Shown here piece after piece: positions 1-8,484 of a DNA stretch of 44,157 bases. Location of the stretch: NCBI RefSeq assembly GCF_937871865.1, contig NZ_CALMPD010000299.1, positions 1-44,157 on the forward strand, given 5' to 3'. The notes beneath the pieces were generated by a model, which saw nothing but the letters and a program-made list of their open reading frames with translations, was not told where the DNA came from and searched no databases. This stretch comes from an uncultured Legionella sp. (GTDB lineage: Bacteria > Pseudomonadota > Gammaproteobacteria > Legionellales > Legionellaceae). Both the position numbers and the translations under genes were made by a program. Numbering within the stretch: position 1 is the first letter of the stretch; each line of letters opens with the position of its first letter.

Positions 1-239
1 ATTCTTTATCTGCTCTAAATCTAAACCTTCAGAACAAAACATTTTGTAACCGTTTCTGGACTTGCTACATGGTTGGACCTCCAAACGAATACTTTACGTT
101 CATAACTTTTTTGTGACAGAGGGTGTTTTTTTACAAAAATAAGGTATTTTTACCTTCCAGTTAAAAAGTTATTTAAATTTATTGGTTAATTTAAGCTGCA
201 ACGGCTGCATTGTGTACGCAAACACAGGGATTAGATGAC

Positions 240-1595
240 GTGAACAAACAATTGGCTTTTATTACTGTTCTATTGGTGTCCATCAACTGTAACGCAGCCG
301 ATCTGATGAATGTTTTTCAGAACGCATTAAGCAATGATAATGTTTATCAAGAAGCGTTGCTTAACGCCTCAGTCTATAAAGAAAATGTAGCTATTAGTCG
401 CTCCTATTTATTGCCCAATGCACAACTTGAAGCCCAACCATTACTTGATCGACAATCAAACTCAGGGGCTATGGTGCCACAAATCCAACCACCGTATAAC
501 TCTGTTCGTAGTTATGATATGCGTTTAAGCCTGTCACAACCTATATTTAATGTGGCTATTTTTTCACGGTACAAGGCAGCTAAAGTTAATGCCAGATCCG
601 CTATGGCACGTTTGAATGCAGACTTACAGGATTTAATGATTCGTGTGAGCGAAGCATATTTTAATGTGCTGCGCAGTGAGAAGAAGGTATCTTATTTTCG
701 CGCAAACAAGCAGGCTTTGGCACAGCAATTGTATGATGTTCAGCAAAAATACCAGACGGGTAAAACAACCAATAGCTATGTCTATACTGCCAAATCCTCA
801 TACAGTGCCGCGGAATCTGATCTTATTTCTGCTGAAATTCAATTGGATGCAGATAAAGAATATTTAACGGAATTAACCGCCACTGATTATCATTCACTCG
901 CGGAACTCAATAATAAAATTCCTTTGCTGTCTCCGCAACCTGCAAATGCCGATAAGTGGGTCGAAAAGGCCGTGCAGGGGAATTGGAATGTCAAAGCCAA
1001 TCAATTAAAGCTGCAGGCAGCACATGAAAAAATAAAACAAAGCTATGCGGATCATCTGCCGACAGTAAATGCTAAATTATTGTATGATGATCATCCTCTT
1101 CACTATACGCAAAGCAGCCTTATTGTTACTGCTGGCTCTAGTCGATTCCGCAATTCAGTGGCCATGCTTAATGTGAATGTTCCTATTTTTTCTGGTGGTC
1201 TGGTGGTCGCGACCACTCAAAAGGAACGATATCATTTCCGCATTGCTCAACAGAAATTAGAGCATTCACTCCGTAAAGTAAAATATCATGTGCGGGACAA
1301 TTACCGACAAGTAGTTGCCAGTATAAAAAAAATTCAATACCAACAAGATGCCATTTTATCCGCGCAAAGTTCTCTTGATGGTTTAAAAGAGCGTTATGCG
1401 ACGGGTTCAGGGAATTTAACTGATGTGTTGACAGAACAATCGAAGTTATTAGAGGCGCAAATGCAATATGAGTCGGCACGCTATGATTACATTATGTATT
1501 TATTACGACTTAAAAAAGAAGCCGGGACATTAAGCACTCAGGATTTGTTAGCCGTGAACAATTGGTTGCATAACATGAATGGGAAGAAGGTATAA
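240..1595 (+). CDS. TolC-like outer-membrane efflux protein
   Basis: Outer-membrane channel protein of the TolC/OEP family, 451 residues from the chosen start, which would form the trimeric exit duct of a tripartite efflux pump or type I secretion system. I chose the GTG at 240, not the TTG at 210: AGGGA at 226-230 lies 9 nt upstream, and the protein then opens with a clean signal peptide (MNKQLAFITVLLVSINCNA, cut before ADLM). Two long helical halves rich in Ala, Gln and Lys are visible, each with the OEP pattern (SLSQPIFN near residue 100, NVPIFSGG near 320, and a GxGNLTDVLTEQ stretch near 390). It converges on the minus-strand exporter operon ending at 1630, so it is a plausible outer-membrane partner for that adaptor and ABC transporter, but it is not co-transcribed with them. 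Cargo is unknown. Confidence 0.85.
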   Translation: MNKQLAFITVLLVSINCNAADLMNVFQNALSNDNVYQEALLNASVYKENVAISRSYLLPNAQLEAQPLLDRQSNSGAMVPQIQPPYNSVRSYDMRLSLSQPIFNVAIFSRYKAAKVNARSAMARLNADLQDLMIRVSEAYFNVLRSEKKVSYFRANKQALAQQLYDVQQKYQTGKTTNSYVYTAKSSYSAAESDLISAEIQLDADKEYLTELTATDYHSLAELNNKIPLLSPQPANADKWVEKAVQGNWNVKANQLKLQAAHEKIKQSYADHLPTVNAKLLYDDHPLHYTQSSLIVTAGSSRFRNSVAMLNVNVPIFSGGLVVATTQKERYHFRIAQQKLEHSLRKVKYHVRDNYRQVVASIKKIQYQQDAILSAQSSLDGLKERYATGSGNLTDVLTEQSKLLEAQMQYESARYDYIMYLLRLKKEAGTLSTQDLLAVNNWLHNMNGKKV

Positions 1596-1629
1596 CTTAG
1601 ATTGATTCGCTTATTAAGTATTATTCACC

Positions 1630-2769
1630 CTAATCCAGCGTTTTACGATAAAACTTATAGCTAATCAGAATCATTACGATCGAAAAGAGTACCATGGGCC
1701 AGATATTGGGCAAAATATCTCTAAAACCTGATGCTTTTAACATGACATCGCTGCTGATTTTAAGGAAATAAGTGCTAGGAAATAAATCACTTAACCATTG
1801 GGCCCATATGGGCATTGAATCGCGTGGAAATAAAAATCCTGAAAATAAAATAGCTGGCAAGGTATATGTTCCTGCAATTTGTGCCGCCTGGAACTGAGTT
1901 TTTGCTATACACGAAGTTGCGATACCAAAAGATAAATTAGCGATAATGAAAGGGAAGGCGGCGAGTGATAATAACAACACACTCCCATAAAAAGGCACGT
2001 GGAATAAACTATAAGAAATAATAATAATCGCAAAAAACAGGATATATCCTAAAAGGATATTGGGGAGTAATTTACCAATGATTACCTCCAGTGGATTGAT
2101 AGGGGTAATTAATAACATTTCCATCGTCCCACTTTCATATTCTCCGCTAATTGAAATAGCCATAAGCAGTGCGAGAGAGACTGTTAATATAGTTGCTAAC
2201 AAGCCGGGAAGAGTATGGTATTGCGCTTTTACAGCAGGATTATATTTGGCATGGGTATCAATGACAAAGCTGCCATTTTTGGTTGCTAAATAATGGAGAG
2301 GACCTTCGGCAAGCCCATCTAATGCTCGTTTCGCAACCACCGATGACGCGTGGAAAGCATTATTAACAATTACCGGATCACTGGCATCGCCTTCCAGAAG
2401 AATATGAGGTGATTCATTTCTCACTAAGTCTCGGCTAAAATGCTCCGGGATATGGATAACGAATTTAACTTCACCACGTTGTATGGCACGTTCTGCTGCA
2501 TGTTCATCTTGAGTAATGCTTTTGACGTCAAAATATTCTGTATTACGAAATGTCTGGATAATACGATCTGTAAATGGGGAACTGTCTTTGGCTACGACTA
2601 TTGTAGGAATATGTTTGGCATCGTTATTGATGATGAGGCCAAACAGCAAGGCTTGGATAAAAGGCGATATTAGAACAAAGACATAAGTACGGTAATCACG
2701 GCGTATAACGGTTAATTCCTTCTTGAACATACTCCATAAACGTAATGAACGATAATGTTTAAAGCGCAT
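1630..2769 (-). CDS. ABC-2 type exporter permease (YhhJ/YbhR-like)
   Basis: Inner-membrane permease of the ABC-2 family, 379 residues, near the usual length. One membrane segment follows a basic N-terminus (residues ~25-45, beginning YRTYVFVLISPF), then a large periplasmic domain (~50-195), then about five hydrophobic segments, with the family-typical SGEYESGTMEMLL stretch just after the second segment and SGFLFPRDSMP near 310. This is the architecture of YhhJ/YbhR, half-permeases that work with an ATPase and a HlyD-type adaptor. It is the last gene of the operon and starts 3 nt after the ATPase stop codon, so the two are probably translationally coupled. A paralogous permease lies at 15098-16228. 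The exported substrate cannot be read from the sequence. Confidence 0.85.
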   Translation of the reverse strand: MRFKHYRSLRLWSMFKKELTVIRRDYRTYVFVLISPFIQALLFGLIINNDAKHIPTIVVAKDSSPFTDRIIQTFRNTEYFDVKSITQDEHAAERAIQRGEVKFVIHIPEHFSRDLVRNESPHILLEGDASDPVIVNNAFHASSVVAKRALDGLAEGPLHYLATKNGSFVIDTHAKYNPAVKAQYHTLPGLLATILTVSLALLMAISISGEYESGTMEMLLITPINPLEVIIGKLLPNILLGYILFFAIIIISYSLFHVPFYGSVLLLSLAAFPFIIANLSFGIATSCIAKTQFQAAQIAGTYTLPAILFSGFLFPRDSMPIWAQWLSDLFPSTYFLKISSDVMLKASGFRDILPNIWPMVLFSIVMILISYKFYRKTLD

Positions 2770-2772
2770 GTT

Positions 2773-3696
2773 CTAGGTCCTTGATTGATTTTTAGTGATC
2801 CATACAAATACATCGTCTAAAAGTGGTTCAATAATGTTCCAGCTGAAATTGGGATTGGCTTGATAGGGTTGAATTGCTTTATTAAGGGCCTCATGATCTT
2901 TGCTGCTTATATGTAAGGAATCACGCAGGATAGTCACTTGATCAACTCCGGCGGTGATTTCAAGTTGTTTTGCCAGCAATAAGAGATTACTGCCTTGCAC
3001 TTCCCAGGTGAGTAAATTGATGTTTTTAATAATTTCTTTTATATGGCCACTTGAGAGCAAATGGCCATTAGAAATATAAGAAATGCGATGACAACGTTCA
3101 ATTTCATCCATGTTATGTGAACTGAGAAGAATCGTCATTCCTTCTGCGGATAAATCACGCATAATTTCCCAAAAATCCATGCGTGATTCAGCGTCAACGC
3201 TAGCGGTTGGCTCATCAAGCAAGAGTAAAAACGGCTGATGAATCAAGGCACAAGCCAAGGCCAGACGTTGTTTCCAACCTCCTGATAATCCACCTGCATG
3301 GTGGTCTTTTTTGGCGCTAAGTCCCAGGTGTTTCATGAGATTTTGGGTTGCTTGCTCACGATCTAATACACCGTAGAGTTCAGCCATGAATAAGATGTTT
3401 TCATAAACAGTAAGTTGTTTGTACAGGCTAAAAAACTGCGGCAGATAGCCTACGTGTTTTCGAATGGTTTTTGATTGAGTCAGAATGTTATAGCCAAGAC
3501 ACGTACCAGAGCCAGAATCAGGTGTTAATAAACCACAAAGCATGCGAATAGTTGTTGTTTTTCCAGAGCCATTAGGGCCTAAGAAGCCATAGATTTCTCC
3601 TGGCTTTACCTGGAGGTCTACTCCTGTAACAGCAGTATGACCTGCAAATTTTTTACTTAAATTTTTAACATTGATAATAAGATTATCATCGCTCAT
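2773..3696 (-). CDS. ABC exporter ATPase, single nucleotide-binding domain
   Basis: Cytoplasmic ATPase of an ABC-2 exporter, 307 residues with one nucleotide-binding domain. Walker A GPNGSGKTT is at ~39-47, the Q-loop follows at YLPQFF, the signature reads LSGGWKQR (~138-145), Walker B LLLLDEPTAS is next, and the switch histidine lies in LLSSHNMDE. The GGW form of the signature is shared with the paralogue at 14175-15101. In E. coli RbbA/YbhF-type systems two such domains are often fused; here only one is present, so the ATPase presumably works as a homodimer. The stop codon of the adaptor directly abuts this start, and the permease begins 3 nt after this stop, so adaptor, ATPase and permease form one operon. 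Confidence 0.9.
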   Translation of the reverse strand: MSDDNLIINVKNLSKKFAGHTAVTGVDLQVKPGEIYGFLGPNGSGKTTTIRMLCGLLTPDSGSGTCLGYNILTQSKTIRKHVGYLPQFFSLYKQLTVYENILFMAELYGVLDREQATQNLMKHLGLSAKKDHHAGGLSGGWKQRLALACALIHQPFLLLLDEPTASVDAESRMDFWEIMRDLSAEGMTILLSSHNMDEIERCHRISYISNGHLLSSGHIKEIIKNINLLTWEVQGSNLLLLAKQLEITAGVDQVTILRDSLHISSKDHEALNKAIQPYQANPNFSWNIIEPLLDDVFVWITKNQSRT

Positions 3697-4575
3697 TTAT
3701 TTTGGCGCCCCATGATGAGCAGGGGCAAGCAGTACGGTAACTGGTTGGCCTGGATGTATTTTTAAATGAGTGTTGTTGGTTAGGGGGCGTGCTTCAACAC
3801 GGAATACTAATCGTTGTCGTTCTGTTTCACTGTAAATAACGGGTGGGGTGTATTCTTCTTTAGGGGAGATGTAGGTTATTTTCGCTTTAATAGAGTGTTG
3901 AGAACCATCGAAAAGTACCGTTATTTCTTCATTTAACTGTAAGGTACTTAAATTATTTTCCGGTATAAAGAAAATAATTTTTATCGCATCTGTTGCGAGT
4001 AAAGACAAGATGGGCTTTCCTTCACTGATTTTCTCATAAGCTGAGTAGTAGGTATCAAATACCAAGGCATCTATTGGTGCGCTTACCGTTTTTTGTTGTG
4101 TAAGCCACTCAGCTTTGCTTTGATTGGCTTGTTCGGCACTCAAATTGGCTTGAGCAGCCTTTCTAGTGGCTTCAGCCGAATGAAAATTTCCCGTACTTTG
4201 TTCTAATTCTTCTTTTGAAATGACCTTCCTTTTGAACAAAATCAGATTGCGCTGATGATTTTCCTTTTGCACGCGGTAATTTGCTTCGTGCTTATTACGC
4301 TCATCCATTGCTTGTTGCACATGTGCATTCGCAGCCCGAAGCTCTGCATTTTCTGGATAAGGTTCAAGCATAAATAATACTTGTCCTTTTTTTACCGTAT
4401 CACCGGGATTTACGCTGATGCTTTTCAATATTCCAGTATAGTATGTGGAGATGTAGGTAAATTTACCTTGAACATAGCCAGGAAATGATACTTGTTTTTC
4501 TTTGTTGCAATTCGCAAGCAGGGCACAAGTACCTAAAATGATGAGTAGAATGGCGTATCTAGTCGTTGCTTTCAC
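3697..4575 (-). CDS. HlyD/EmrA-type membrane-fusion adaptor
   Basis: Periplasmic adaptor of a tripartite exporter, 292 residues. The N-terminus is a hydrophobic segment ending LLANCNKEK, so it may be a lipoprotein with an imperfect lipobox (Asn at -1) or a signal-anchored protein. A split lipoyl domain (YTGILKSISVNPGDTVKKGQ and TVSAPIDALVFDTYYS) flanks an alpha-helical hairpin of about 90 residues rich in Glu, Lys and Ala (~75-165), the part that normally contacts a TolC-type duct. A beta-barrel domain follows, with IIFFIPENNLSTLQLNEEI. The gene is sandwiched between the cNMP-domain gene, which it overlaps by 17 nt, and the ATPase, which starts immediately after. Family assignment is firm; substrate unknown. 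Confidence 0.88.
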   Translation of the reverse strand: MKATTRYAILLIILGTCALLANCNKEKQVSFPGYVQGKFTYISTYYTGILKSISVNPGDTVKKGQVLFMLEPYPENAELRAANAHVQQAMDERNKHEANYRVQKENHQRNLILFKRKVISKEELEQSTGNFHSAEATRKAAQANLSAEQANQSKAEWLTQQKTVSAPIDALVFDTYYSAYEKISEGKPILSLLATDAIKIIFFIPENNLSTLQLNEEITVLFDGSQHSIKAKITYISPKEEYTPPVIYSETERQRLVFRVEARPLTNNTHLKIHPGQPVTVLLAPAHHGAPK

Positions 4576-5350
4576 ACGGAATTTTCCTTTTCCAATAACG
4601 AACCACTTTCCTGGTTAATTTTTTTAAAACCAACGTTGGTTTTGGGGGTATTTGATTGGTAATTAAATCAAGATCATGTATCCCCGTTTTTAACATATCG
4701 TCTAAGTTATTTTTAGCATTAGTTTGTTCAAAAATCATCTGTTCTCTGAGAGAAATATTGGATTCGGTTTTTATGGTGTGTGGGGAGAGAGCATCAGGAG
4801 ACCCTGTGTCGTTCTCTTCCTGATGTGCAGTGAGAGGTTGTAACAAGGAAGCAATCTGTGGTTTTTTATGGATTAGGTATTGAAATAAATAGTTCTCACT
4901 TGTTTTTTTCAGTGCAGGGTAGATAGAACCATGTTTTGTCAGGAAATGATAAAATTTGAATAGATCCATATAAAGTAAGAGCATTGGAGATAAGCTGGTG
5001 ACCGTTGTGTTATGTCTTCCATTTTGGCCGAAATAACCTGCTTCTCCCAAACCAATAGCATGTTCTGGACCTAAATTGACAATGTGCTTCGGATTTGTTT
5101 TTTGGATCCTTTTTAGCGATCTGGTGAGTGCTGCCTGTCCTGAAACAATCAGAAAAAATCCATTGAAGTAATCGCCTTCATGAACAATAACCTCATTTTC
5201 AGCGACATGAATCTCTTCCATTAATAAGGCCAATTGGTTTACAGACGTCGGACTCAATAAGCAAAAAATAGAATGCTTGGTAATTTTTTGGATGCGTTCT
5301 TCACGAGATATTTGAGGAGGGAACTTTTCTTTTACATCGATACGTTTCAT
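4559..5350 (-). CDS. Cyclic-nucleotide-binding-domain protein, first gene of exporter operon
   Basis: A 263-residue protein with a CRP-like cyclic-nucleotide-binding fold at ~35-150: the beta-roll pattern NEVIVHEGDYFNGFFLIVSGQAAL is followed by HAIGLGEAGYFGQNGRH, roughly where the phosphate-binding cassette lies. The canonical cassette GExxxxxxxxRxAT is only partly matched, so ligand binding is not assured. No helix-turn-helix follows; the C-terminal ~100 residues are polar and end in a basic segment (VLKKLTRKVVRYWKRK). It is therefore unlikely to be a CRP-type transcription factor and more likely a regulator or scaffold acting on the exporter. Its 3' end overlaps the adaptor gene by 17 nt, which argues for translational coupling and joint function. 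Confidence 0.7.
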   Translation of the reverse strand: MKRIDVKEKFPPQISREERIQKITKHSIFCLLSPTSVNQLALLMEEIHVAENEVIVHEGDYFNGFFLIVSGQAALTRSLKRIQKTNPKHIVNLGPEHAIGLGEAGYFGQNGRHNTTVTSLSPMLLLYMDLFKFYHFLTKHGSIYPALKKTSENYLFQYLIHKKPQIASLLQPLTAHQEENDTGSPDALSPHTIKTESNISLREQMIFEQTNAKNNLDDMLKTGIHDLDLITNQIPPKPTLVLKKLTRKVVRYWKRKIPCESND

Positions 5351-5648
5351 TGATTATACCCATACTAATCATGCTTCTTCCATGAAACGTTTAATTTAAT
5401 AGCATTTATCAAGTATAGTCCAATTTTATCCATTATGGTTTAAAATTTTTCTTTTGGATTAAATGATAATCTCTTGGTTTGTATTTACAAGCAATGATCG
5501 TTGTCAAGTAGGTGAGAAAACGACTTCTGTCTCCTTTGGAGGGATGAGGATCTTGCAGCAGATATTCAATTCTGTTTGTGATGCATCCTGCCAGACAATA
5601 ACTCCTAAAGAAATTCGGCGTTATTGTCTTGTAAGGAATTATGAATAA
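5351..5648. other. Intergenic stretch with a 10-bp inverted repeat
   Basis: About 300 nt between the start of the cNMP-domain gene and the end of the binding-protein gene. A 61-codon plus-strand frame (5463-5648) has no ribosome-binding site or recognisable motif and I do not call it. A perfect 10-bp inverted repeat, AGACAATAAC at 5593-5602 and GTTATTGTCT at 5620-5629 with a 17-nt loop, lies just beyond the binding-protein gene. It lacks a run of T on either side, so it is a weak terminator candidate or possibly a protein site. Confidence 0.4.
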
Positions 5649-6410
5649 TTAAAAATTTTCAATATATTGGGCGTAAGCCATATTGAATTCAGCTGATTTT
5701 TGGAATTGCAGTAGAGCTTGATTGATGTTGGTTAATAAATTGTTCTCAGTAGGGTTTACTGCTATACCTAATCCATACCCATATAAATAAGGTTTTCCTA
5801 TTACTGTGAAGGCTCCTGAAGAATTTGCTTCCCAATACAGGGCGGTAGGATTATCGAAGAGGACATAATCTAATTTTTTATTTCTCATTGCTTCGAGCAT
5901 CACTTCTGTATTAGGGTATTCAATAACCGTCGGATTAATTACCCCCATATCTTTTATTTGCTCTTTAAATACTGTGGCTACTACTACCCCGATTCTTTTA
6001 TTTTTTAATAATTCCAAAGTAAAGGGCTGGTGTGTCTCCTCGGTATGAATGGTAAGAAATCGAGAATAGCTTAATAAATAAGGAGTGCTAAAATTTACAT
6101 CTTTAGCTCGATTAGCCGTTATTGTGATGGAACTGACCGCAACATCTACTTTTTTAGTAGCCACTGCATTAAGAAGATTTTCAAATTTCATCGGGACATA
6201 ATGACAGGTTCTTTGCATTAATTTGCATAGAGCAGTCATCATATCGATGTCAAAGCCATAGAGTTTTTTGGCATTGCCCTCCATGACAAAGGGGGGAGTA
6301 TAACTGTCGACACCAACGTTTAACGGCTCTCCTGCAGCATGTACAGAAGACAATAAAAAAATAATAGTTAATAACAATATTCGCTGGATTAATTTCATAT
6401 TGATCTTCAT
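5649..6410 (-). CDS. Periplasmic amino-acid-type ABC substrate-binding protein
   Basis: Solute-binding protein of family 3 (polar amino acids and similar small molecules), 253 residues, close to the usual 250-270. A signal peptide runs to about residue 26 (hydrophobic LLLTIIFLLSSVHA, then AGEPLNV). The family pattern is clear: YTPPFV, YGFDIDMMTALCKLM, VDVAVSSITITANRAKDVNFSTPYL, then a second lobe with LKNKRIGVVVATVF and LDYVLFDNPTALYW. The TxxR motif that clamps the amino-acid carboxylate is present as TANRAKDV. No permease or ATPase lies next to it, so it is an orphan or works with a distant transporter. Two start codons (residues 1 and 5) are possible and neither has a strong ribosome-binding site. 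Confidence 0.85.
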   Translation of the reverse strand: MKINMKLIQRILLLTIIFLLSSVHAAGEPLNVGVDSYTPPFVMEGNAKKLYGFDIDMMTALCKLMQRTCHYVPMKFENLLNAVATKKVDVAVSSITITANRAKDVNFSTPYLLSYSRFLTIHTEETHQPFTLELLKNKRIGVVVATVFKEQIKDMGVINPTVIEYPNTEVMLEAMRNKKLDYVLFDNPTALYWEANSSGAFTVIGKPYLYGYGLGIAVNPTENNLLTNINQALLQFQKSAEFNMAYAQYIENF

Positions 6411-6584
6411 TTAGTATTTGATCATATATTTTAGTATAGCGAGTATATAAGAAGATATTCCATAAGTTTTTCGAACTGTTTCATTTGTTTTTGTAAGCAA
6501 TAAAATAAATCAGCTCGATGGGGCTGATACTTGCTTGTATTCAAGCACCAACCCATAAATTGAATGTTGATGAGGACGAGCTAT

Positions 6585-7061
6585 TTATTTTAGGGTAAAA
6601 GATGAATGTTCTTCAGCATCCGGTTCTTGAACTTCATTTAATTCGCTTTCTTCTGTCGACTCCAAAGTATCAACAGGCAGGGGTTGTTGCGCTTTATATT
6701 TTTCTTTATACGAGGCAAATTTTTCTTTATTTTGCTGTTCTTCTGATTTTCCTATATTCGCAAAAAAATTCCCAATACTGGATACAATATCTGATAATGC
6801 AGATAAAAATTTTTCAATGATATTCTGATTTGGTACAAGTTCAACCAGTTTTGATGCTCTCGACTGATCTAGAACGGTCTCAATACATTTTAGAGATATT
6901 TGCAATGCGCCACCGGCAATTTCATATTCAATGCTATTATTTTGTGCTTTTATCAGGCAAGCCTCAACTCTATTTAATTGACTTATAGCTGAATTAATTG
7001 CACCTATTATTTTACCCGCGTCATTTAAAAGTAATTGATCATCATTTAGGTTATAGGAAAT
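6585..7061 (-). pseudogene. 3' fragment of a disrupted gene with an acidic, effector-like C-terminus
   Basis: An open reading frame of about 158 codons ends at 6585 but has no ATG or GTG start; the only alternative is a TTG at 6905. Codons upstream of 6905 remain open to a stop at 7062-7064 and look coding, so this is best read as the 3' part of a longer gene. The fragment is helical and ends in an acidic stretch (STEESELNEVQEPDAEEHSS) followed by FTLK. A glutamate-rich block just before a short C-terminal tail is the pattern known as the E-block in Legionella Dot/Icm substrates. The 5' part is probably the frame at 8484-8880, on the same strand beyond the IS91 element. Homology to a named effector cannot be judged. 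Confidence 0.5.
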
Positions 7062-7217
7062 TCAAAAGGCAAAAGGATTAATTTTACCCAGTAAAATTGG
7101 TATGTTTTATCCATGTTTTTGTTGTGATGCCAGGAAAAGGAATAGACCGAAGAGTAAATTTAATTCAAAAAGGATTACAAAAGGACGGATTTTTGAAAAA
7201 AAGACGGAGTTATCCCG

Positions 7218-8399
7218 TTAGTTGATGCGAATGTGTTTTTGCAGGGCGATTTGCGAGGTGTAATTCATGAGCTGTTTTGACGAGAGCTTAAAGAGCAGGA
7301 AAGACAAACGCATAGTGTTTTTACAAAGGATGCAGTCGAGCGGATTGGTTCCGGAGCGGTGTTTTACCCGCAAAGGCCAAGAGAGTTGTTTTGGATTGGG
7401 TTGGTGGTCAAATAGAGACGAGACAACAGGCAGTAATTTGGCTCGTAAGCGATTAGCCAGAAATCCAAAGTAGCGAATGAGTCGAAAACCTTTCTCAGGC
7501 AGATGTTGAATAAATCGGGTAATAAAATCAAAAGGATGAAGCTCGGTGTATTGAGTTTGTTTGGTGCGATGATTTAGAAACTTAAAGAGCAGGGACGTTC
7601 CGTTGTAGTGAGTCAGGCGAGAGTTGGCAATGGCTGGTCGTTTAATGTAGCGCCCTAAGTATTCGATGTCTTTTTTAGGATTTTTATGGGGTTTGGCACA
7701 ATGAACTTGCCAGTATTTAGCGTATTGTTGTGCCAGCATGAAGCTCATGCTTTGGTTTCCCATCTCTGGAGATTTAATTAGAGCTCCTTGCCGATGGTGT
7801 TGTCTTAAAAAAGTGATAAGTGCGTAGCGCCACATCGTCATCAGGGTATTCTTTTTGAAAAAGAGGCTTTTCCATTGCAAGTCATCAGTTAATCCGCCCT
7901 GCGTTGCAGACACGTGAAGGTGTACATGCCAGTTGAGGGTTCTACCAAAAGTATGCAGGGCCATAAAGATGCCAAGTTTAAGTCCTTTTGCTTTAGCTAG
8001 TTTATTCAGGATATTCCCGGCCAGTGCTGGCAATTGATTGAGCAGGCGGCGGTTTACCAGAAATAAATCACTTAACGCTTTGGGCATGGTAAAGGTAATA
8101 TGCTGCCAGGGGCAGGGCGGTAGAAGTTCTTTATTCTTTTGTAACCAGTTATCGGTCGCTATTTTGCCACAGGCACTACAGCCTCGGTCTTTGCAACTAA
8201 AATGTACTCTTTTTTCATGCGTACACGATGGATTGGAGCAGTGGTAATGCGCATGCCCTCGCATGTAATGACGACAGCTTAATATTTTATTGATGCTGTA
8301 GTCCACGCTCTCTCTTATCCCTCCTTGCTCTGAATAAAACTGACGGTAGCGGTACCAGTTCTCATCTTTTAGTAGAAGTTTTTTGAGAGTAAGGTGCAT
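7218..8399 (-). CDS. IS91-family Y2 rolling-circle transposase
   Basis: Transposase of the IS91 (HUH, two-tyrosine) family, 393 residues, full length. It has the N-terminal zinc-binding segment with paired cysteines (HCSNPSCTHEK, FSCKDRGCSACGK at ~53-82), the His-hydrophobic-His metal-binding motif in NWHVHLHVSATQGGL (~157-170), and the C-terminal tyrosine motif YLGRYIKRPAIANSRL (~248-263), where Y248 and Y252 would be the catalytic pair. The frame is intact and starts with ATG after a short leader, so the element may still be active. It moves single-stranded DNA by rolling-circle replication and can carry flanking DNA. It reads in the same direction as the gene it appears to interrupt. Confidence 0.92.
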   Translation of the reverse strand: MHLTLKKLLLKDENWYRYRQFYSEQGGIRESVDYSINKILSCRHYMRGHAHYHCSNPSCTHEKRVHFSCKDRGCSACGKIATDNWLQKNKELLPPCPWQHITFTMPKALSDLFLVNRRLLNQLPALAGNILNKLAKAKGLKLGIFMALHTFGRTLNWHVHLHVSATQGGLTDDLQWKSLFFKKNTLMTMWRYALITFLRQHHRQGALIKSPEMGNQSMSFMLAQQYAKYWQVHCAKPHKNPKKDIEYLGRYIKRPAIANSRLTHYNGTSLLFKFLNHRTKQTQYTELHPFDFITRFIQHLPEKGFRLIRYFGFLANRLRAKLLPVVSSLFDHQPNPKQLSWPLRVKHRSGTNPLDCILCKNTMRLSFLLFKLSSKQLMNYTSQIALQKHIRIN

Positions 8400-8452
8400 A
8401 CAAAGAAAAGCTTAAATACAGTGCCTTAGTGTAACACAGAACCTGACAAGTC

Positions 8453-8484
8453 GCCGACGTAGTCGGCCTGTGCGCCATTGGCGC
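8453..8484. repeat. Twin hairpins at IS91 right end
   Basis: Two adjacent perfect short palindromes, a 6-bp stem with loop GTA (8453-8467) and a 5-bp stem with loop ATT (8472-8484). They sit between the transposase start and the interrupted gene and probably mark the terminus of the element. Confidence 0.6.

Larger units (their letters stand above)
7062..8484 (-). mobile_element. IS91-family insertion element (boundaries approximate)
   Basis: Contains a single IS91-type transposase gene (7218-8399). The right end is set by two adjacent perfect hairpins, GCCGAC-gta-GTCGGC at 8453-8467 and GCGCC-att-GGCGC at 8472-8484, just upstream of the transposase start; such subterminal hairpins are typical of rolling-circle elements. 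To the right of 8484 the sequence reads as coding for the interrupted gene. The left end is less certain: it lies somewhere between the transposase stop and the reopened frame at 7061, and I see no matching hairpin there. No terminal inverted repeats or target duplication are evident, as expected for this family. Confidence 0.65.

Noticed and set aside
1..90. Minus-strand frame running off the left edge (from an ATG at 42, open upstream to about 90)
   Set aside because: Residues look protein-like, but only about 30 codons are visible with no ribosome-binding site before the ATG, too little to support a gene.
5463..5648. 61-codon plus-strand frame
   Set aside because: No ribosome-binding site or motif, and it contains the inverted repeat at 5593-5629.
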